The translations under genes were made by a program, and so were the position numbers. A stretch of 64,000 nucleotides of DNA from Cannabis sativa (Eukaryota > Streptophyta > Magnoliopsida > Rosales > Cannabaceae), in contig NC_083610.1 of the NCBI RefSeq assembly GCF_029168945.1, positions 71,601,580 through 71,665,579 of the forward strand. The letters run 5' to 3'. The notes beneath the pieces are model-generated. The model saw nothing but the letters and a program-made list of their open reading frames with translations, was not told the origin of the DNA and made no database searches. Shown here in pieces: positions 1-11,100 of this stretch (positions are counted from its first letter, which is position 1; the number at the start of each line of letters is the position of its first letter).

Positions 1-2
1 AC

Positions 3-227
3 TCTGGAAATAGTTCTAGAAGTAAAAAAACTCCTAATGCATACTGTGACAATAGTGGAGCGCTGGCTAACTCCAAGGAACCAATGAGCCACAAGAGAGG
101 CAAGCATATTGAGAGGAAGTACCATCTACTAAAGAATATAGTAGAGAGAGGTGATGTGACGGTCTTGAAGATCGCATCAGAACATAACCTAGTAGATCTA
201 TTTAAAATGATGCTACCAACATATTAG
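3..227 (+). pseudogene. Ty1/copia pol 3' end (RNase H C-terminus), cut by window edge
   Basis: The window opens inside a copia polyprotein. Frame 3 reads without a stop to a TAG at 225-227. It contains the copia RNase H tail: a CDNSGALANSKEP segment, then HKRGKHIERKYHLL, then a VDLFKMMLPTY ending where functional copies usually have a DPFTK-type motif. The enzyme degrades the RNA of the RNA-DNA hybrid during reverse transcription. A purine-rich tract and an LTR start follow, so this is the 3' end of a + strand element whose body lies left of the window. The lineage within copia is not resolved. Confidence 0.85.
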
Positions 228-263
228 TAATATGGGACTAAGGGAGATGCCTAATTCGCTTTT

Positions 264-279
264 AGGGCAAGTGAGAGAT
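264..279 (+). other. polypurine tract of the copia element
   Basis: A purine-rich stretch (AGGGCAAGTGAGAGAT) lies directly before the TG that opens the LTR. This is the normal position of the plus-strand DNA primer of an LTR retrotransposon. Confidence 0.7.
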
Positions 280-2173
280 TGTTAGGGTTTATGTCCTGAA
301 AAACCTGTAAAGACATTTTCTAATTATTAAATAAAGAGTTGAACATTTAATATATGTATGAATGTTAAGTTATTAATATTTATTATTAAATAATTTATAT
401 TAAATATCAAAAAAATTCTTATTCATATATGAGGTTGTGGCTTGTAGCTGTATAGAGAACTAAGATCACTTAGCTATGAATAAAAAAATTCAGCAACATA
501 CCAAAGTTATGGAATCTTTAATCAACGGTTGCTAGTACGGTTCACTGATGCCCGACCTTCAGTGCAGGTAATCTTGGTTTAGATTACGGATGTAGTAAGG
601 CATCAATGTGAAGGTACTGTATATAATAAAGATTATATATGAAAATGCCCGATATGAATAAAACTATCTTTATTAATATGTCGTTTATTATAAAGATCTA
701 ATTCATATCATAACAATGATCAATAGTAGACCGACCTAAATCTTGAGTTATCATGAACTCATGTTCATGTTGTTAGTTTCTTTGATTCACTCGTTAAAGT
801 TTCTCAGAGAAGATGCTTCTTACAACTTCTGTTTTGGGAATCTAATAATATGAATGACTGGGAACATGATGTACAATTATGGAATCCTGACTTTCTTAAC
901 AGATTGAATACTAGTTCCCTTTTAGTGTTAATTCTGGAATTAGATTGTTTTTCAAAAATTCAGATGGGATCTTGAATTATACGTCTACTAGTGATTTAGT
1001 AATACTAAAGAATAAATAAGTAATTAGAAGAGTAAAACGATGATTTGACCAAAACTAATTATGAACCAACACATGAAGGGCTAATAACTGAAATTGATAT
1101 AAATTATATCAATGGGCATTGTCGTTAAACTCAGTAAATATAATTCTATAATTACTAAGAGTTCAATTCCATATTTACAGTGGAGTAATCATGAAATTAA
1201 TAAACAAGGGGTTATTTAGTTGATGAGACTCAATAGATATTTTAGTTTATTGGAGGTTAGAATTTATAGGTCAATGGTCCTCGAATCGCCACCTTAAAAT
1301 ACTGTCAAGGGTAGGGGTTGAGAGTTGTATAATGATGTTCGGAAAAATCTATTTTGAATTGGTAAAATAGTAATTATTTATTTTTGTAATAAATAAATAA
1401 TTTTTTCAAATTAATTTAATAGGAAAAAAGACAAAAATTGTTAAGACAAAATTTATCGAGATATAATTTGTCAAGACAAAAGTTGTCAGGACAAAAGACA
1501 CTAACTTTATCTTAAAAGACAAGGGTAGGCGCGCTATCCTTATGAAGTTTATTTTTTTTGGGTTAATTAATTAAATTAGGTAAATATCTAGTCTAAAAAG
1601 TAGTTATAAATATTTTAAGATTGTTGAGATATTGTAGTTGAGAGATTTCCTCATAAATATCAATAACCGAATTGGTTATAGATATTTATTTGTTTAAACA
1701 ATTAAATATGATTTAATTAAAGAGATTTAACTACTATAAATAGGAGCCTAATTTGAGAAACCAGAACGATACTTCTCACTCCCAGAACATTGCTATTTTT
1801 GAAATACCCAAAGAGAAAAAGAAAATTGTTTTTCTTTCAATTGTTCTTGCTCATGTGTTGAGAACTCAACAAGAACAAAATTTATATACTTTATCCTAAT
1901 AGCCAACACTATTTCTTGTGTGTGGTAGATCGATTTGGAAGACACTAGTGAGTCCAATCGTGATTTCCTCATCATCTGGATTAAGGGATATAATTAACGA
2001 GAAGTTTCGAGGATACTCTGATAGGCTTCAAAAGATATACTCTAAACTTATTACTATTTATTATTTTGATTTAATGTACACACATCTGGAGATCTAATGA
2101 GCTATGGTACAATGACAATCAGTAATACGAAACTCTTCCGCTGCGTACCTAATTTAGTAGCATAAAACCAACA
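280..2173 (+). mobile_element. 3' LTR of the copia element at the window start
   Basis: The LTR starts TGTTAGGGTTTATG and ends CATAAAACCAACA, an imperfect inverted repeat with canonical TG...CA ends. It follows the RNase H end and polypurine tract, so it is the 3' LTR. Length is 1894 bp. A TATA-like CTATAAATAG lies near 1734-1743, ahead of a probable R region. The partner 5' LTR is outside the window. No protein is encoded. The downstream flank is an antisense copia gag relic. Confidence 0.8.
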
Positions 2174-2900
2174 GATTCTTCTCAGGACTTTGTTCTGGAT
2201 CGCCCCTATTATTCGATCCACCTAATTTTTTGTTGTTCGATCTACCTCTGGTTTCAACCAATGCTTTTGGCATTGAGTCTCTATGATCATGTTGATCGTT
2301 CTTCCAGTACTCATTATTTACCAAAGCATTAGAAACATCTATAAACTTAACTTCATCTTTACAATATAATAAAGTTGTAGTTGAATGTTCATATATAGCT
2401 TTCAGATTTTGAGTTTAGCAATAAAGTTTTATCTTCATCACTAATTTTAACATCTAAATTTTGCAAATCTGCCAAAATTTTGTTAAAATTATCTAAATGT
2501 TCAATCGTAGGGGTATCTTTCTTGAATTGGAAACAAAAAAATTTCTTCTTCAAGTAGAGTCGATTCTCTACACTTTTTGTTATGTGTTTGTCCTCTAGCT
2601 TTTTTCAAAGGACTCTAATTACAATTTCTTTCATAACAAAGTATTTCTAATCTTTTTTCACACAGTCGAATTGTGCTACAAGCTTGACGATTGACAAAAT
2701 TTTAATCTTCCATAAAATAATCTTCTGGCCTGGTTTATAAGATAATATTATAAGATCATTTTCGAAACAATAGATCTAACACTTCATACATATCAAAATT
2801 ATTAGTACCGTCAAATAGCAAATCCTAAAATTCTTGAAAGTTAAACTAAATCTTCGAGCAACTTCAAAATAAGTTGATTTTTGAGCCAAATCTAACAGTA
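2174..2900 (-). pseudogene. decayed Ty1/copia gag fragment, antisense
   Basis: The reverse strand gives short broken reading frames typical of the copia gag polypeptide: a TPTIEHLDNFNKILADL stretch about 2450-2520, a DEDKTLLL stretch, and a C-terminal NNEYWKNDQ region followed by basic GRSNNKKLGGSNNRG-type sequence before the zinc knuckle. Many frameshifts and stops break it. It is antisense to the LTR on its left, so it belongs to a different element, probably one into which the left element inserted. No LTR of its own was found. Confidence 0.6.
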
Positions 2901-4088
2901 ATTTATATACTATGTACATATTACTCATGTGATATTTTGTGTAATATATGAAGTCTTTGCTACCTTTATATAATATACAGATTACTCTTGTAGCTTAGTT
3001 CTTTTTGGTTGATAAAGTGAAACTAATTCTCTCAAAGATGTGTGTGTGATCAATTCAGAGTAATTCATTTTCAAGTTCTTATTATGCTCTCATTGTTAAT
3101 TCATTTTGATGATCATTTGGTTTAATGTCATTCTTTTAGAATATTGATCAGTTACCTTGTTGTGATCGAAGTGATCCAAGATCACAGCAATGCACAAATA
3201 AATATAAATTCCATAATTTAGTGTTACTCAACTTAACATAGAGATTAGTGTTGATTCGAACCGCCCCACTTGGTAATTATAGGGCCAAAAAATGGCTTTG
3301 GTTTTCGTATATATTACATACATGTATGTATATATATACGTACACATGTACAGCTGGACTCTCGAACCTTGGAGTAGTCCTATATACCTAGCTAGTACTT
3401 TATTATTGTACCATCTTTAATTTATTTAATTATATTAAAAATACATGCAACTGTATAGGGATCGAGACGCGAAGGTGCATATAACTATATGTATATATGT
3501 CGTAATTAGCTAATTAATTAACATCATAATAATAATAATAATAATAATAATAGAGGAAGTAGTACTAGAAGGTCTGTATCAGGATTCAAAGTAATCCAAA
3601 ATAATAATAATAACAATTAAATTAAATTAAAAAAATAGTGATAGTTTTGTGAGGAAGGAAGAAGGAGGTTCCAAGATGGATCATTTATATATATATATAT
3701 AAATTATATATATACACATGCAAGTGTAGGCTAGGGTTATATATACGTTGTATTGAATGAGTTGGAAACATTAGAAAAAAATGAACAAGTGGGTGTTATT
3801 GTTAATTATTGGTTTAATTTTACTAGCTAGGTAGGCACAAGTTGGAGGTGAGGGAGAATATAAAATATAATGTGATTGCTTGCTTGCTTGCATGCATGAT
3901 TCAATGAATGAATATCTATTAATTTCTTCTGTTATTAAGAATAATAATATTGATTTCAAGCGTGCCCCTCTTCCTTGTTTCTATATTAATCACCTTTTTG
4001 TTTATTTAAGCTATCATATTAATTTTTAATTAGTATAATTTGAATGTTATATATATTATAAAAAAATTTACTCATTTCAAATACTATA
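2901..4088. other. intergenic DNA, AT-rich, with an (AAT)n microsatellite
   Basis: No gene is supported. There is an AAT trinucleotide run at about 3527-3552, TA-rich runs near 3320-3345 and 3688-3716, and a GCTTGCTTGC repeat near 3877-3892. Short reading frames here are low-complexity and lack any recognisable domain. Confidence 0.6.
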
Positions 4089-4090
4089 TA

Positions 4091-4552
4091 CAGTAGAACC
4101 TCTATTTAAGAATACTCTATTCAAGAATAACTTCTAATTTGTTATAAAAAAATCAAGTCCGATTTGGGCCAGTTATAAATAAGAATAACCTCTAAATTGT
4201 AATTAGTCTAAATTGTAATTAGTTATAGATTTTTTAAGTCTCGTATTAACAAAGTATACCTCTATATAAGAATAATTACATCTTAATAAAATATATACAT
4301 GTATTTTGTAAATTTATTTATGTAAAATTAATAATTTTATTTTAAATTATAATACCGGTATGAAATTATATTTACTTTAAAATATTTCTATTATGATATA
4401 GTATTAATGATTGTTTATTGTTATTATTGTTACATTGATATTTTTTGATTTTTTTAATTTTTTTTTCTAGTGTAACTCTATTTAGTTATAACCTCCCAAT
4501 TAGAATATAATTTAGTTGGTCCCAAGTGTATTCTTAGATAGAGGTTCTACTG
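4091..4552. mobile_element. Tc1/mariner-type MITE (Emigrant-like)
   Basis: The ends are inverted repeats: CAGTAGAACCTCTATTTAAG on the left and the reverse complement of TAGATAGAGGTTCTACTG on the right. Both are flanked by TA dinucleotides (4089-4090 and 4553-4554). TA duplication and CAGTAGAACCTCTAT-type ends are known for Emigrant/pogo-like plant MITEs. Length is 462 bp, very AT-rich, no ORF, so it is non-autonomous. Confidence 0.75.
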
Positions 4553-5056
4553 TATATATATCTATATAAAAGAAAGAAGAAAACATGAGAATATTAAACT
4601 AATTAAAATTGTTTGGAGGTGGTCATGAATATTTAAAATGATAATATGATTTTTTTTAACATACTTTGTAAATTATGAAGAAAATAATATTATGGAATAA
4701 ATAATTAATACACCCTTACAGGTAAACAAGAAAAAAGAATATTGAGAAGAGGAAGCTGTAAACAATTCCATTTTTTTAAAAAAAAAAACAAAATAAGTCC
4801 TAATCGTGCGGTAGAATATATAGATTGGGTTCCCTCCCTACCACGAGGAGAGGAGACAGTAGATTATTTTAGAGAAATAATCTTAGTATTTATGTAAAAT
4901 CGTTATTGGTGTAATTTAATATTGTGTCATATTATATTACTATTAGTATAATTTAATATTATGTTTTATATTATTGCTAATATTATTATCTTAGTATAAT
5001 TTAAAATTAAGTCTTATTTATTTTATTTTATTAAATATTATAAAAAATCGTTAATT

Positions 5057-5188
5057 TTTTTTTTTTTTTGATTCAATCGTTTATATATTACAATATATTT
5101 TACCTGGGACTCGAACCAAGACTTCTAACACTCACACATCCACCTATGGCCACTTGAGCTAGCCTCAAGTTGTTATAAAAAAAAAAAA
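5057..5188 (-). mobile_element. tRNA-derived SINE
   Basis: On the - strand a tRNA-like head carries an A box TAGCTCAAGTGG (5150-5161) and a B box GGTTCGAGTCCC (5106-5117), 32 nt apart, as in RNA polymerase III promoters. It is followed by an AT-rich body and a poly(A) end, seen as a T run on the + strand at about 5055-5069. A possible target duplication CGTTAATT occurs at 5049-5056 and 5189-5196. The head does not fold as a complete tRNA and no CCA-proximal stem is evident, so a functional tRNA is not called. Confidence 0.6.
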
Positions 5189-5779
5189 CGTTAATTAATT
5201 ATATGAGATTTGGTCTTATGGACCTTACTAGGTGCCCCATTACAATATTATTTTAAGATTTTAATTTGTTTTTTAAAAAAAAAAATAAAAAGAAAAATGA
5301 ATAGTAATATGGGCCCGGGAATGAGATATGAGAATAGAATGAGTGGACACGACTCCGTCACTTTGATTTTTGGTTTGGTAGTTGGCCAATTAATGCTATA
5401 TATGTGTATATGATATGTGTATGTTGTATACTATATATGGCCCAATCTAATTACTCACCCATTCGGATTCAGTGCACTAAAACCTTTTCCCACTCCTTAC
5501 TATATTTGTTACTATACCTATTTTGTCATAACCAAAAAAAACACTTTTTTTTTATTATCATAAAAAAAAATATAATTTACACCATAAATATCTATGTTTA
5601 ATTCTCGATTATAGATAAATACTTAAGTTTAATTTTTAACGGTATTAAAATTATTTTTTAAAACTTTTATAAGTAACTGATTGTTAAGTGTTAAACCAGT
5701 AACTACATAGCATTAGTTCAAATCATTAAGTGTGTTATGTAAAATTTATTTTCATTTGTTAATTTTATTTAAGTCGTGT

Positions 5780-6150
5780 TCGGGGTTGGGTCTGGGTCTG
5801 GGTTTGGGTTCTAAATTTCGGGTTCAGGGTTCTAGCCCAGGTTGGGGTCAGGGTCAAGGTCCGTTGGGGTTCGAGTCCGGGACCGGGGCCGAAGTCTGAG
5901 GTCGGGTCGAGGTTCGGGTCCTGGGTCGAAGTCTGAGGTTGGGTCGAGGTTTGGGTCCGAGGTCTGGGTCGGGGTCGAGGTTTGAATCCAGGGTGTGGGG
6001 TCTAGGTTGGGGTTGAGTTTTGAGTATGTGGTCCGAGGTCGGGTTCGAGGTCCGAATCTAAGGTCCTGGTCCGTGTCAAGGTCCAGAGTCGAGTTCGGGG
6101 TCCATGTCGGGGCCAAGATCCAAGTACTAAGATCTAGGTTGGGGTCGGAA
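5780..6150. repeat. G-rich degenerate GGGTC/GGTTC short-unit repeat tract
   Basis: About 370 bp of strongly strand-asymmetric sequence built from variants of GGGTC, GGTTC and GGTCC stands out against AT-rich flanks. A shorter tract of the same kind occurs at 28691-28813. Both are followed by similar AT-rich sequence (AAAATATTA, then A-rich), so they are copies of one dispersed repeat. Long frames across it give only Asp/Pro/Thr/Arg low-complexity peptides. Confidence 0.6.
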
Positions 6151-6302
6151 TTCAAAATATTAATTAAGAAAAAAAATAATTAAAAGAATTTTAAAAGTGG
6201 CTTTTTTCTTTTCAAAAGTTTGATTATCAATTAAAAAATTAAAAGGTGAAAATAATTTTATAGAATATGATAATAATAAAAATTACTTTTCTAATTATAA
6301 AA

Positions 6303-6670
6303 AAAGTAAATAACAGCATAAGTATTCAAAGTTTTATGTTTGTAAATAATATAAATCTAATGTTTATTTTTAGCGGCATAAGTACCTAATATTTGTAAAA
6401 CTGTAATTTTTTTCTAATTTTGTCAGTACAGAATCTATTATTGTCTTAAACAGGGCATATATAAGGCCTAAATTCTTGATTATTGGGTCTAGATAGAAAT
6501 ATTGAGTATTATTTACTTCCAAATGTTTTTTTAATAAATTCAAAATAGAGTCTAAACTGAAAGAAAATTACAATTTTACAAATATTGAGTATTTATATCG
6601 CTAAAAATAAATATTGAGTTTATGTCGTTTACAAACATAAAATTTTGGATACATATGCCGCTATTTACCC
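6303..6670. mobile_element. foldback MITE with about 105-bp inverted arms
   Basis: The left arm (about 6303-6410) and right arm (about 6565-6670) are inverted copies. Both contain TTTTATGTTTGTAAA, TATTTTTAGCG and ATATTTGTAAAA in the same order when the right arm is read on the - strand. The spacer is about 150 bp. No ORF. Transcription through it would form a long hairpin. A diverged relative of the spacer is seen near 27340-27480. Superfamily is not assigned because the target duplication is unclear. Confidence 0.7.
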
Positions 6671-7445
6671 TTAAAAAAATATTATCAAAGGCACCTATAA
6701 TGATGTAGTTATTTTTTAATAAGAAAATGAATATTTAAACACTACATTCTAATAAATTAATAATTATGTATTTTATTTATAAAATAATTTGAACATTTGA
6801 ATATTATAAGGTAAAAAGTTTGTTTGGTACACCGTATTATATCGAATTATATTTTATATAATATTTTTATATAAAACTATATATTGTATATATACTATTT
6901 AGTATACATTAAAATTTAACAAAATATTATATAAAAATATAATAGATGGAGTGATGCCTATTTTTATTTTTATTGGGAAGATATTTTTACTCTGAAACTG
7001 ACATCTACACTACAATAAACCTAATTTTATTTGTCCTTCCTAATCACCATCATATTCATAATTACATTCACATTGAAATATTTTGTTTGTGTTGAGACTT
7101 GCGAGCAAGATTCATCTTAATCCAGATATCCAAACACGCCAAAACTTATCTTAGCATCCAAACAACCCTACTTTACAAAAAAAAAAGAAAAATAAAATAA
7201 AAACAGAGCGGTTTCCGGTTTTCATTTAGGTGAGAGAAGAATACAGGGAAAAGCCACTTCTATGCTCAAATACAATGCATGTGGGTTATACTTGGGTGTA
7301 TGCTAGTGCACCCTAACCTCATTGCTTCTTCTGATAAAACCTCCCACTACAACAACACCCACCCTTCATTCCTTATTTTCTTCATCACCAAAACCTTTTT
7401 TTTTTTATTTTTAACTTTTTTTTTGCCCTATCTAATAGGGTTTCT
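6671..7445 (+). promoter_or_regulatory. upstream region and probable leader of the EBF gene
   Basis: This holds an AT-rich imperfect palindrome (about 6840-6945, likely another small MITE), then lower-AT sequence from about 7070. A pyrimidine-rich CA/CT segment at about 7320-7440 looks like a plant 5' leader. No convincing TATA box was found, so the transcription start is unknown. Confidence 0.4.
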
Positions 7446-7636
7446 ATGAACTTGTAGACTTAATCTTTCTCATGCATCCCTGCCTTGAATCGATATCAAT
7501 CGCATTGATTTCCTTAATCTTCTTCGGTTCTCTCTTTTTTGCCTTCTTTGGAGGGTTCTTCGGTGGAAGTCTCTGCCCTTTTTACCTTTCGGGGTTTTTT
7601 GAGCACTACTCATGTCGAAGATCTTTGCTTTCACCG
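7446..7636 (+). promoter_or_regulatory. upstream ATGs in the EBF leader (short uORF and overlapping uORF)
   Basis: An ATG at 7446 opens a three-codon frame (ATG AAC TTG TAG). A second ATG at 7472 opens a frame that is still open when it passes the EBF ATG at 7612 in another reading frame. After splicing of the 7637-8297 intron this frame continues through exon 2 and stops at about 8576, giving roughly 148 codons overlapping the EBF start. If both ATGs are in the mRNA they should reduce EBF initiation. Transcription start is not known, so inclusion is inferred. Confidence 0.45.
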
Positions 7637-10189
7637 GTAAGTCCTCAATTGCTACATCTATTTATGATTTATTTCATGTTTTTTTTGGCTCAGTATCTTC
7701 TGATTATAACCACATGTTATTGTTTTGGGGGAGTTTTGATGATATTTAATGGGTTGGATTTTATTTTGTTTTATTTTTGCTTTATTTGTAAATGATTCTT
7801 GAAAGAAATTTGACTTAGCAGTTTAATTTCTGAAATATTGCTATTTAGGTTTAATAGTTCATGAATTTTTGGTGGCTAAGAATATTATTACTTTGTTTGA
7901 TGAGCTGGGATTTGATATGTTCTTTGGATGTTGTTATGAATTTCTAGGTTTGAGCTTCAGTCTGAGTGCTTTTAAATTTTAAAATGAACTTTTTGTCTGA
8001 TTTATTTTAGGGGTATTATTTGATCATGACTTTCATATTTTTGTTATGAAATAAATGACTATATGAGCACCGTCGATCTCAATATTGTTTTTGTCAGATA
8101 TTCTGAGTAGGTTGTTTGTGATCTGTGGATATTATCTGTAAAAGATGTGATTTCAAAAAGAAAACCCCTCTAGGGGTGGATTGATTCCGTCTGTTTGTTG
8201 TTGCTCCTAATAATTTTTTGTGAAATAATATTAAATTCTTGTTATGGATCGTGTGAAAGTTTGTTAGAGTAAGCTAATTCTGGTTTTGATTTATCAGGTA
8301 ACGATGACTTTTGCCTTATGGGTTCGTTATATTCAAACCCTAAGGAGGCCAGCCTCTTTTTGTCCCTTGGTAATCATGTGGATGTCTATTTTCCCTCTCG
8401 GAAGAGATCTCGCGACAGTGCTCCCTTTGTTTTCGCTGAAGAGAGGTCCCAGAAGAAGAAGAAGGCCTCTATTGATGTTCTACCAGATGAGTGCCTTTTT
8501 GAGATCCTCAGGCGGATGTCTGCTGAGGAAAGAAGTGTTTCTGCCTGTGTTTCAAAGCGCTGGCTTACACTTTTAAGTAACATCCGTAAGGAGGAATTAT
8601 GCAAAGAAGATACTTCTGAAAAGAAGGGCGGAGATCAAGAATTTGAGAGTGATGGGTACCTCTCTAGAAGTTTGGAAGGGAAGAAAGCTACAGATGTTAG
8701 ACTTGCTGCCATTACAGTTGGAACAGCTAGCCGAGGAGGATTGGGAGAACTTTTTATTCGAGGAAGCAATTCTGGCTGTGGAGTTACAGACCTTGGTCTC
8801 AAGTCGATTGCCCATGGTTGTCCTTCTCTAAGGGTTCTTTCTCTGTGGAACGTGGCTTCTGTTGGAGATGAAGGTGTTATTGAGATTGCAAATGGATGTC
8901 ATCTATTAGAGAAGCTTGACCTTTGCCGGTGTCCCGCAATCTCCGACCAGGCTTTGTTTGCTCTTGCAAAGAACTGCCCTAAATTGACTGAGTTAACAAT
9001 TGAGTCATGTTCAAACATTGGCAATGCAGGCTTGCAAGCTGTTGGAAGGAGCTGTCCTAACCTTAAAAGCATTTCCATAAAAAGCTGCCCCCTTGTTGGG
9101 GATCAAGGGATAGTGAGCTTGGTATCTTCTACCTCTTGTGTCTTGTCAAAGGTGAAGCTTCAGGCATTGAACATCAGTGATGTATCTCTTGCTGTTATTG
9201 GACATTATGGCAGCACAATCACAGATCTCACTTTTACCAGCCTCCCTAATGTAGGTGAGAGAGGCTTCTGGGCCATGGGAAATGGTCAAGGGCTTCAGAA
9301 GTTGAAATCCTTGACAATTACATCGTGTCAAGGAGTCACAGATATGGGGCTTGAAGCAGCAGGAAAGGGTTGCCCAAATTTGAAACAGTTTTCCCTACGC
9401 AAGTGTGTTTCTGTATCCGACAATGGATTGGTGTCTTTTTCCAAAGCTGCTGGATCACTTGAGAGCCTTCAATTGGAGGAGTGCCACAGGATCACCCAAT
9501 ATGGGTTTTTTGGTGCTCTTTTGAACTGTGGTGCGAAGTTAAAGGCTGTTTCTCTTGTATACTGCTTGGGAATTAAGGACCTGAATGTGGGATTATCTAA
9601 ACCGTCTCAAAGTGAATCTTTGCTATCTTTGTGCGTCCGCAATTGTCCTGGATTTGGCGATGCTAGCCTGGCTGTATTGGGAAAGCTGTGCCCTGAACTG
9701 CAGCATGTGGAATTTAGTGGTCTTGAGAGAATTACCGATGCTGGTCTTTATTCACTGCTGGAGAGCTGCGAGGCTGGCCTCACCAAGGTTAACCTCAGTG
9801 GCTGTGTCAATCTTACAGACAAGATTGTTTCTGCAATGACTGAGTCACATGGCTGGACACTGGAAATGCTAAATCTTGAAGGTTGCAAGCAGATTACTGA
9901 TGCGAGCTTGGTTGCTGTTGCTGATAACTGCCCATTGCTTAGCGAACTTGACATCTCAAGATGTGCAATCACTGATTTTGGGATTGCAACCTTGGCTGGT
10001 GCAAACCATCTCAATCTGCAGATTCTCTCTGTGTCAGGTTGCTCTTCGGTATCAGACAGGAGCTTGCCTGCCTTGGGAAAAATGGGTCAGACTCTTGTAG
10101 GGCTAAATCTTCAGCACTGCAAGGCAATCAGCAGTAGCACAGTTGATCACCTTATCGAGGAGCTATGGAGGTGTGACATCCTTTCCTAG
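7612..10189 (+). CDS. EBF1: EIN3-binding F-box protein (EBF1/EBF2 type)
   Basis: Coding exons are 7612-7636 and 8298-10189; the intron is GT-AG, phase 1. The product has 638 residues and starts MSKIFAFTGNDDF, like plant EBF N-termini. Basic patches at about 42-47 (RKRSR) and 61-64 may aid nuclear import. The F-box is at about 67-105 (IDVLPDECLFEI...RWLTLL). From about 155 to the end there are tandem leucine-rich repeats of the Cys-containing type (L..L.L..C..ITD..L). In the family the F-box joins SKP1/CUL1 to form an SCF E3 ligase and the LRRs bind EIN3/EIL, which are then ubiquitinated and degraded, damping ethylene responses in the nucleus. Length fits the family (about 620-650). The frame is intact. 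EBF1 versus EBF2 cannot be settled here. Confidence 0.93.
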
Positions 10190-11100
10190 ATGGGAACAGA
10201 AATGAAGGAACTCATGCCAACATGAATGGCAAACAAAACAAACAGTGAGGGAAAAACTAATCAGAAAGACGTAGAAATTTTAGTCAGCTTTTGTGAGTAG
10301 CAGTAGTGTCGTATTTTCGGGTCCATTAGCTATGGGTCTCTTGTCATCCAGTGTCCAGGTTTCCTTTTCCAGGGAGGGTGGCTGTGAACGTTTTTTTACA
10401 GGTCTTCTGCAGCTGCAGGAAATCTGTTTTTTTTGACTCTCTTAAACGAGAAGTCTTTTTTGTTCACAGCCATATTTCCCTGAGAAGTTCTCTTCTGGGC
10501 ACTGGATTTCCTCTTTTATTTTGTTCTGTTTTTTTTTTTTTTAAATATTGCTAGGTTTTTGGGGCATCTGTTTTTTGCTTGCAATGCATACAAGTGCTTG
10601 TAAGCTGTTGTATTCTCCGGATGTCCTGGGGCGCCTAGTTTTAAAGTCAGTCCTCCTATCGTTGGTTTTACCGAGTCTTCCACGTTTTTGAACTTTGGGG
10701 TTCTTTGCGTGATGGTTGGGTCTTTTTAATATTTCCATAAAAGGGTAGGTCCGTCCCTAGTTTTGTGAGTTCATTCGCATATATTAGAGTTGCGTTTGGC
10801 AGTTGTACAAGTTTTTGGTGCCTAGTGTTTTTTGGGGGTCTTGGCCATGGTAGCAGGTTATATATATGTCTGCCATGACAACCTTGTCTCTTTGTTGGAG
10901 AGGTTGTTTTTTCAAACATCTTTTTTCCAAGCCCCTTACTTACAGGCTTCTTCACTTGTTTCATTAACTGTTGTGTTCCCTTGCAACTTTTTATTATATG
11001 TAAAATGAATGAACTAGTAGGTGATATCTACCCTCTTTAGTTCTTTTTCTTGTTGTTGTTGTATCTTTTGAATGGAGATGATGATAAATAAAATAAAGAT
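10190..11100 (+). promoter_or_regulatory. EBF 3' UTR with multiple poly-U tracts
   Basis: About 900 bp after the stop are T-rich and less AT-biased than intergenic DNA. T runs of six or more lie at 10391-10397, 10427-10434, 10456-10461, 10529-10542, 10571-10576, 10828-10833, 10907-10912 and 10921-10926. AATAAA signals at 11087-11092 and 11092-11097 suggest the 3' end. In Arabidopsis, poly-U elements in EBF1/EBF2 3' UTRs mediate EIN2-dependent translational repression under ethylene; the layout here fits that control. Confidence 0.6.

Noticed and set aside
5102..5163. Candidate tRNA gene on the - strand
   Set aside because: A and B boxes are present, but acceptor and anticodon stems cannot be drawn and a poly(A) tail with flanking repeats fits a SINE.
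5832..6155. 107-codon reading frame on the - strand rich in Asp, Pro, Thr and Arg
   Set aside because: It is a translation of the G-rich short repeat; frames on both strands stay open for the same compositional reason and no domain is present.
7472..7795. 107-codon + strand frame taken as a separate small membrane protein
   Set aside because: Its second half lies in the EBF intron; in spliced mRNA the frame continues into exon 2 instead. It is better described as an overlapping upstream ORF.
10668..10964. 98-codon - strand frame in the EBF 3' UTR
   Set aside because: It is antisense to a T-rich UTR, giving a Lys/Pro-rich peptide with no known domain or independent gene signals.
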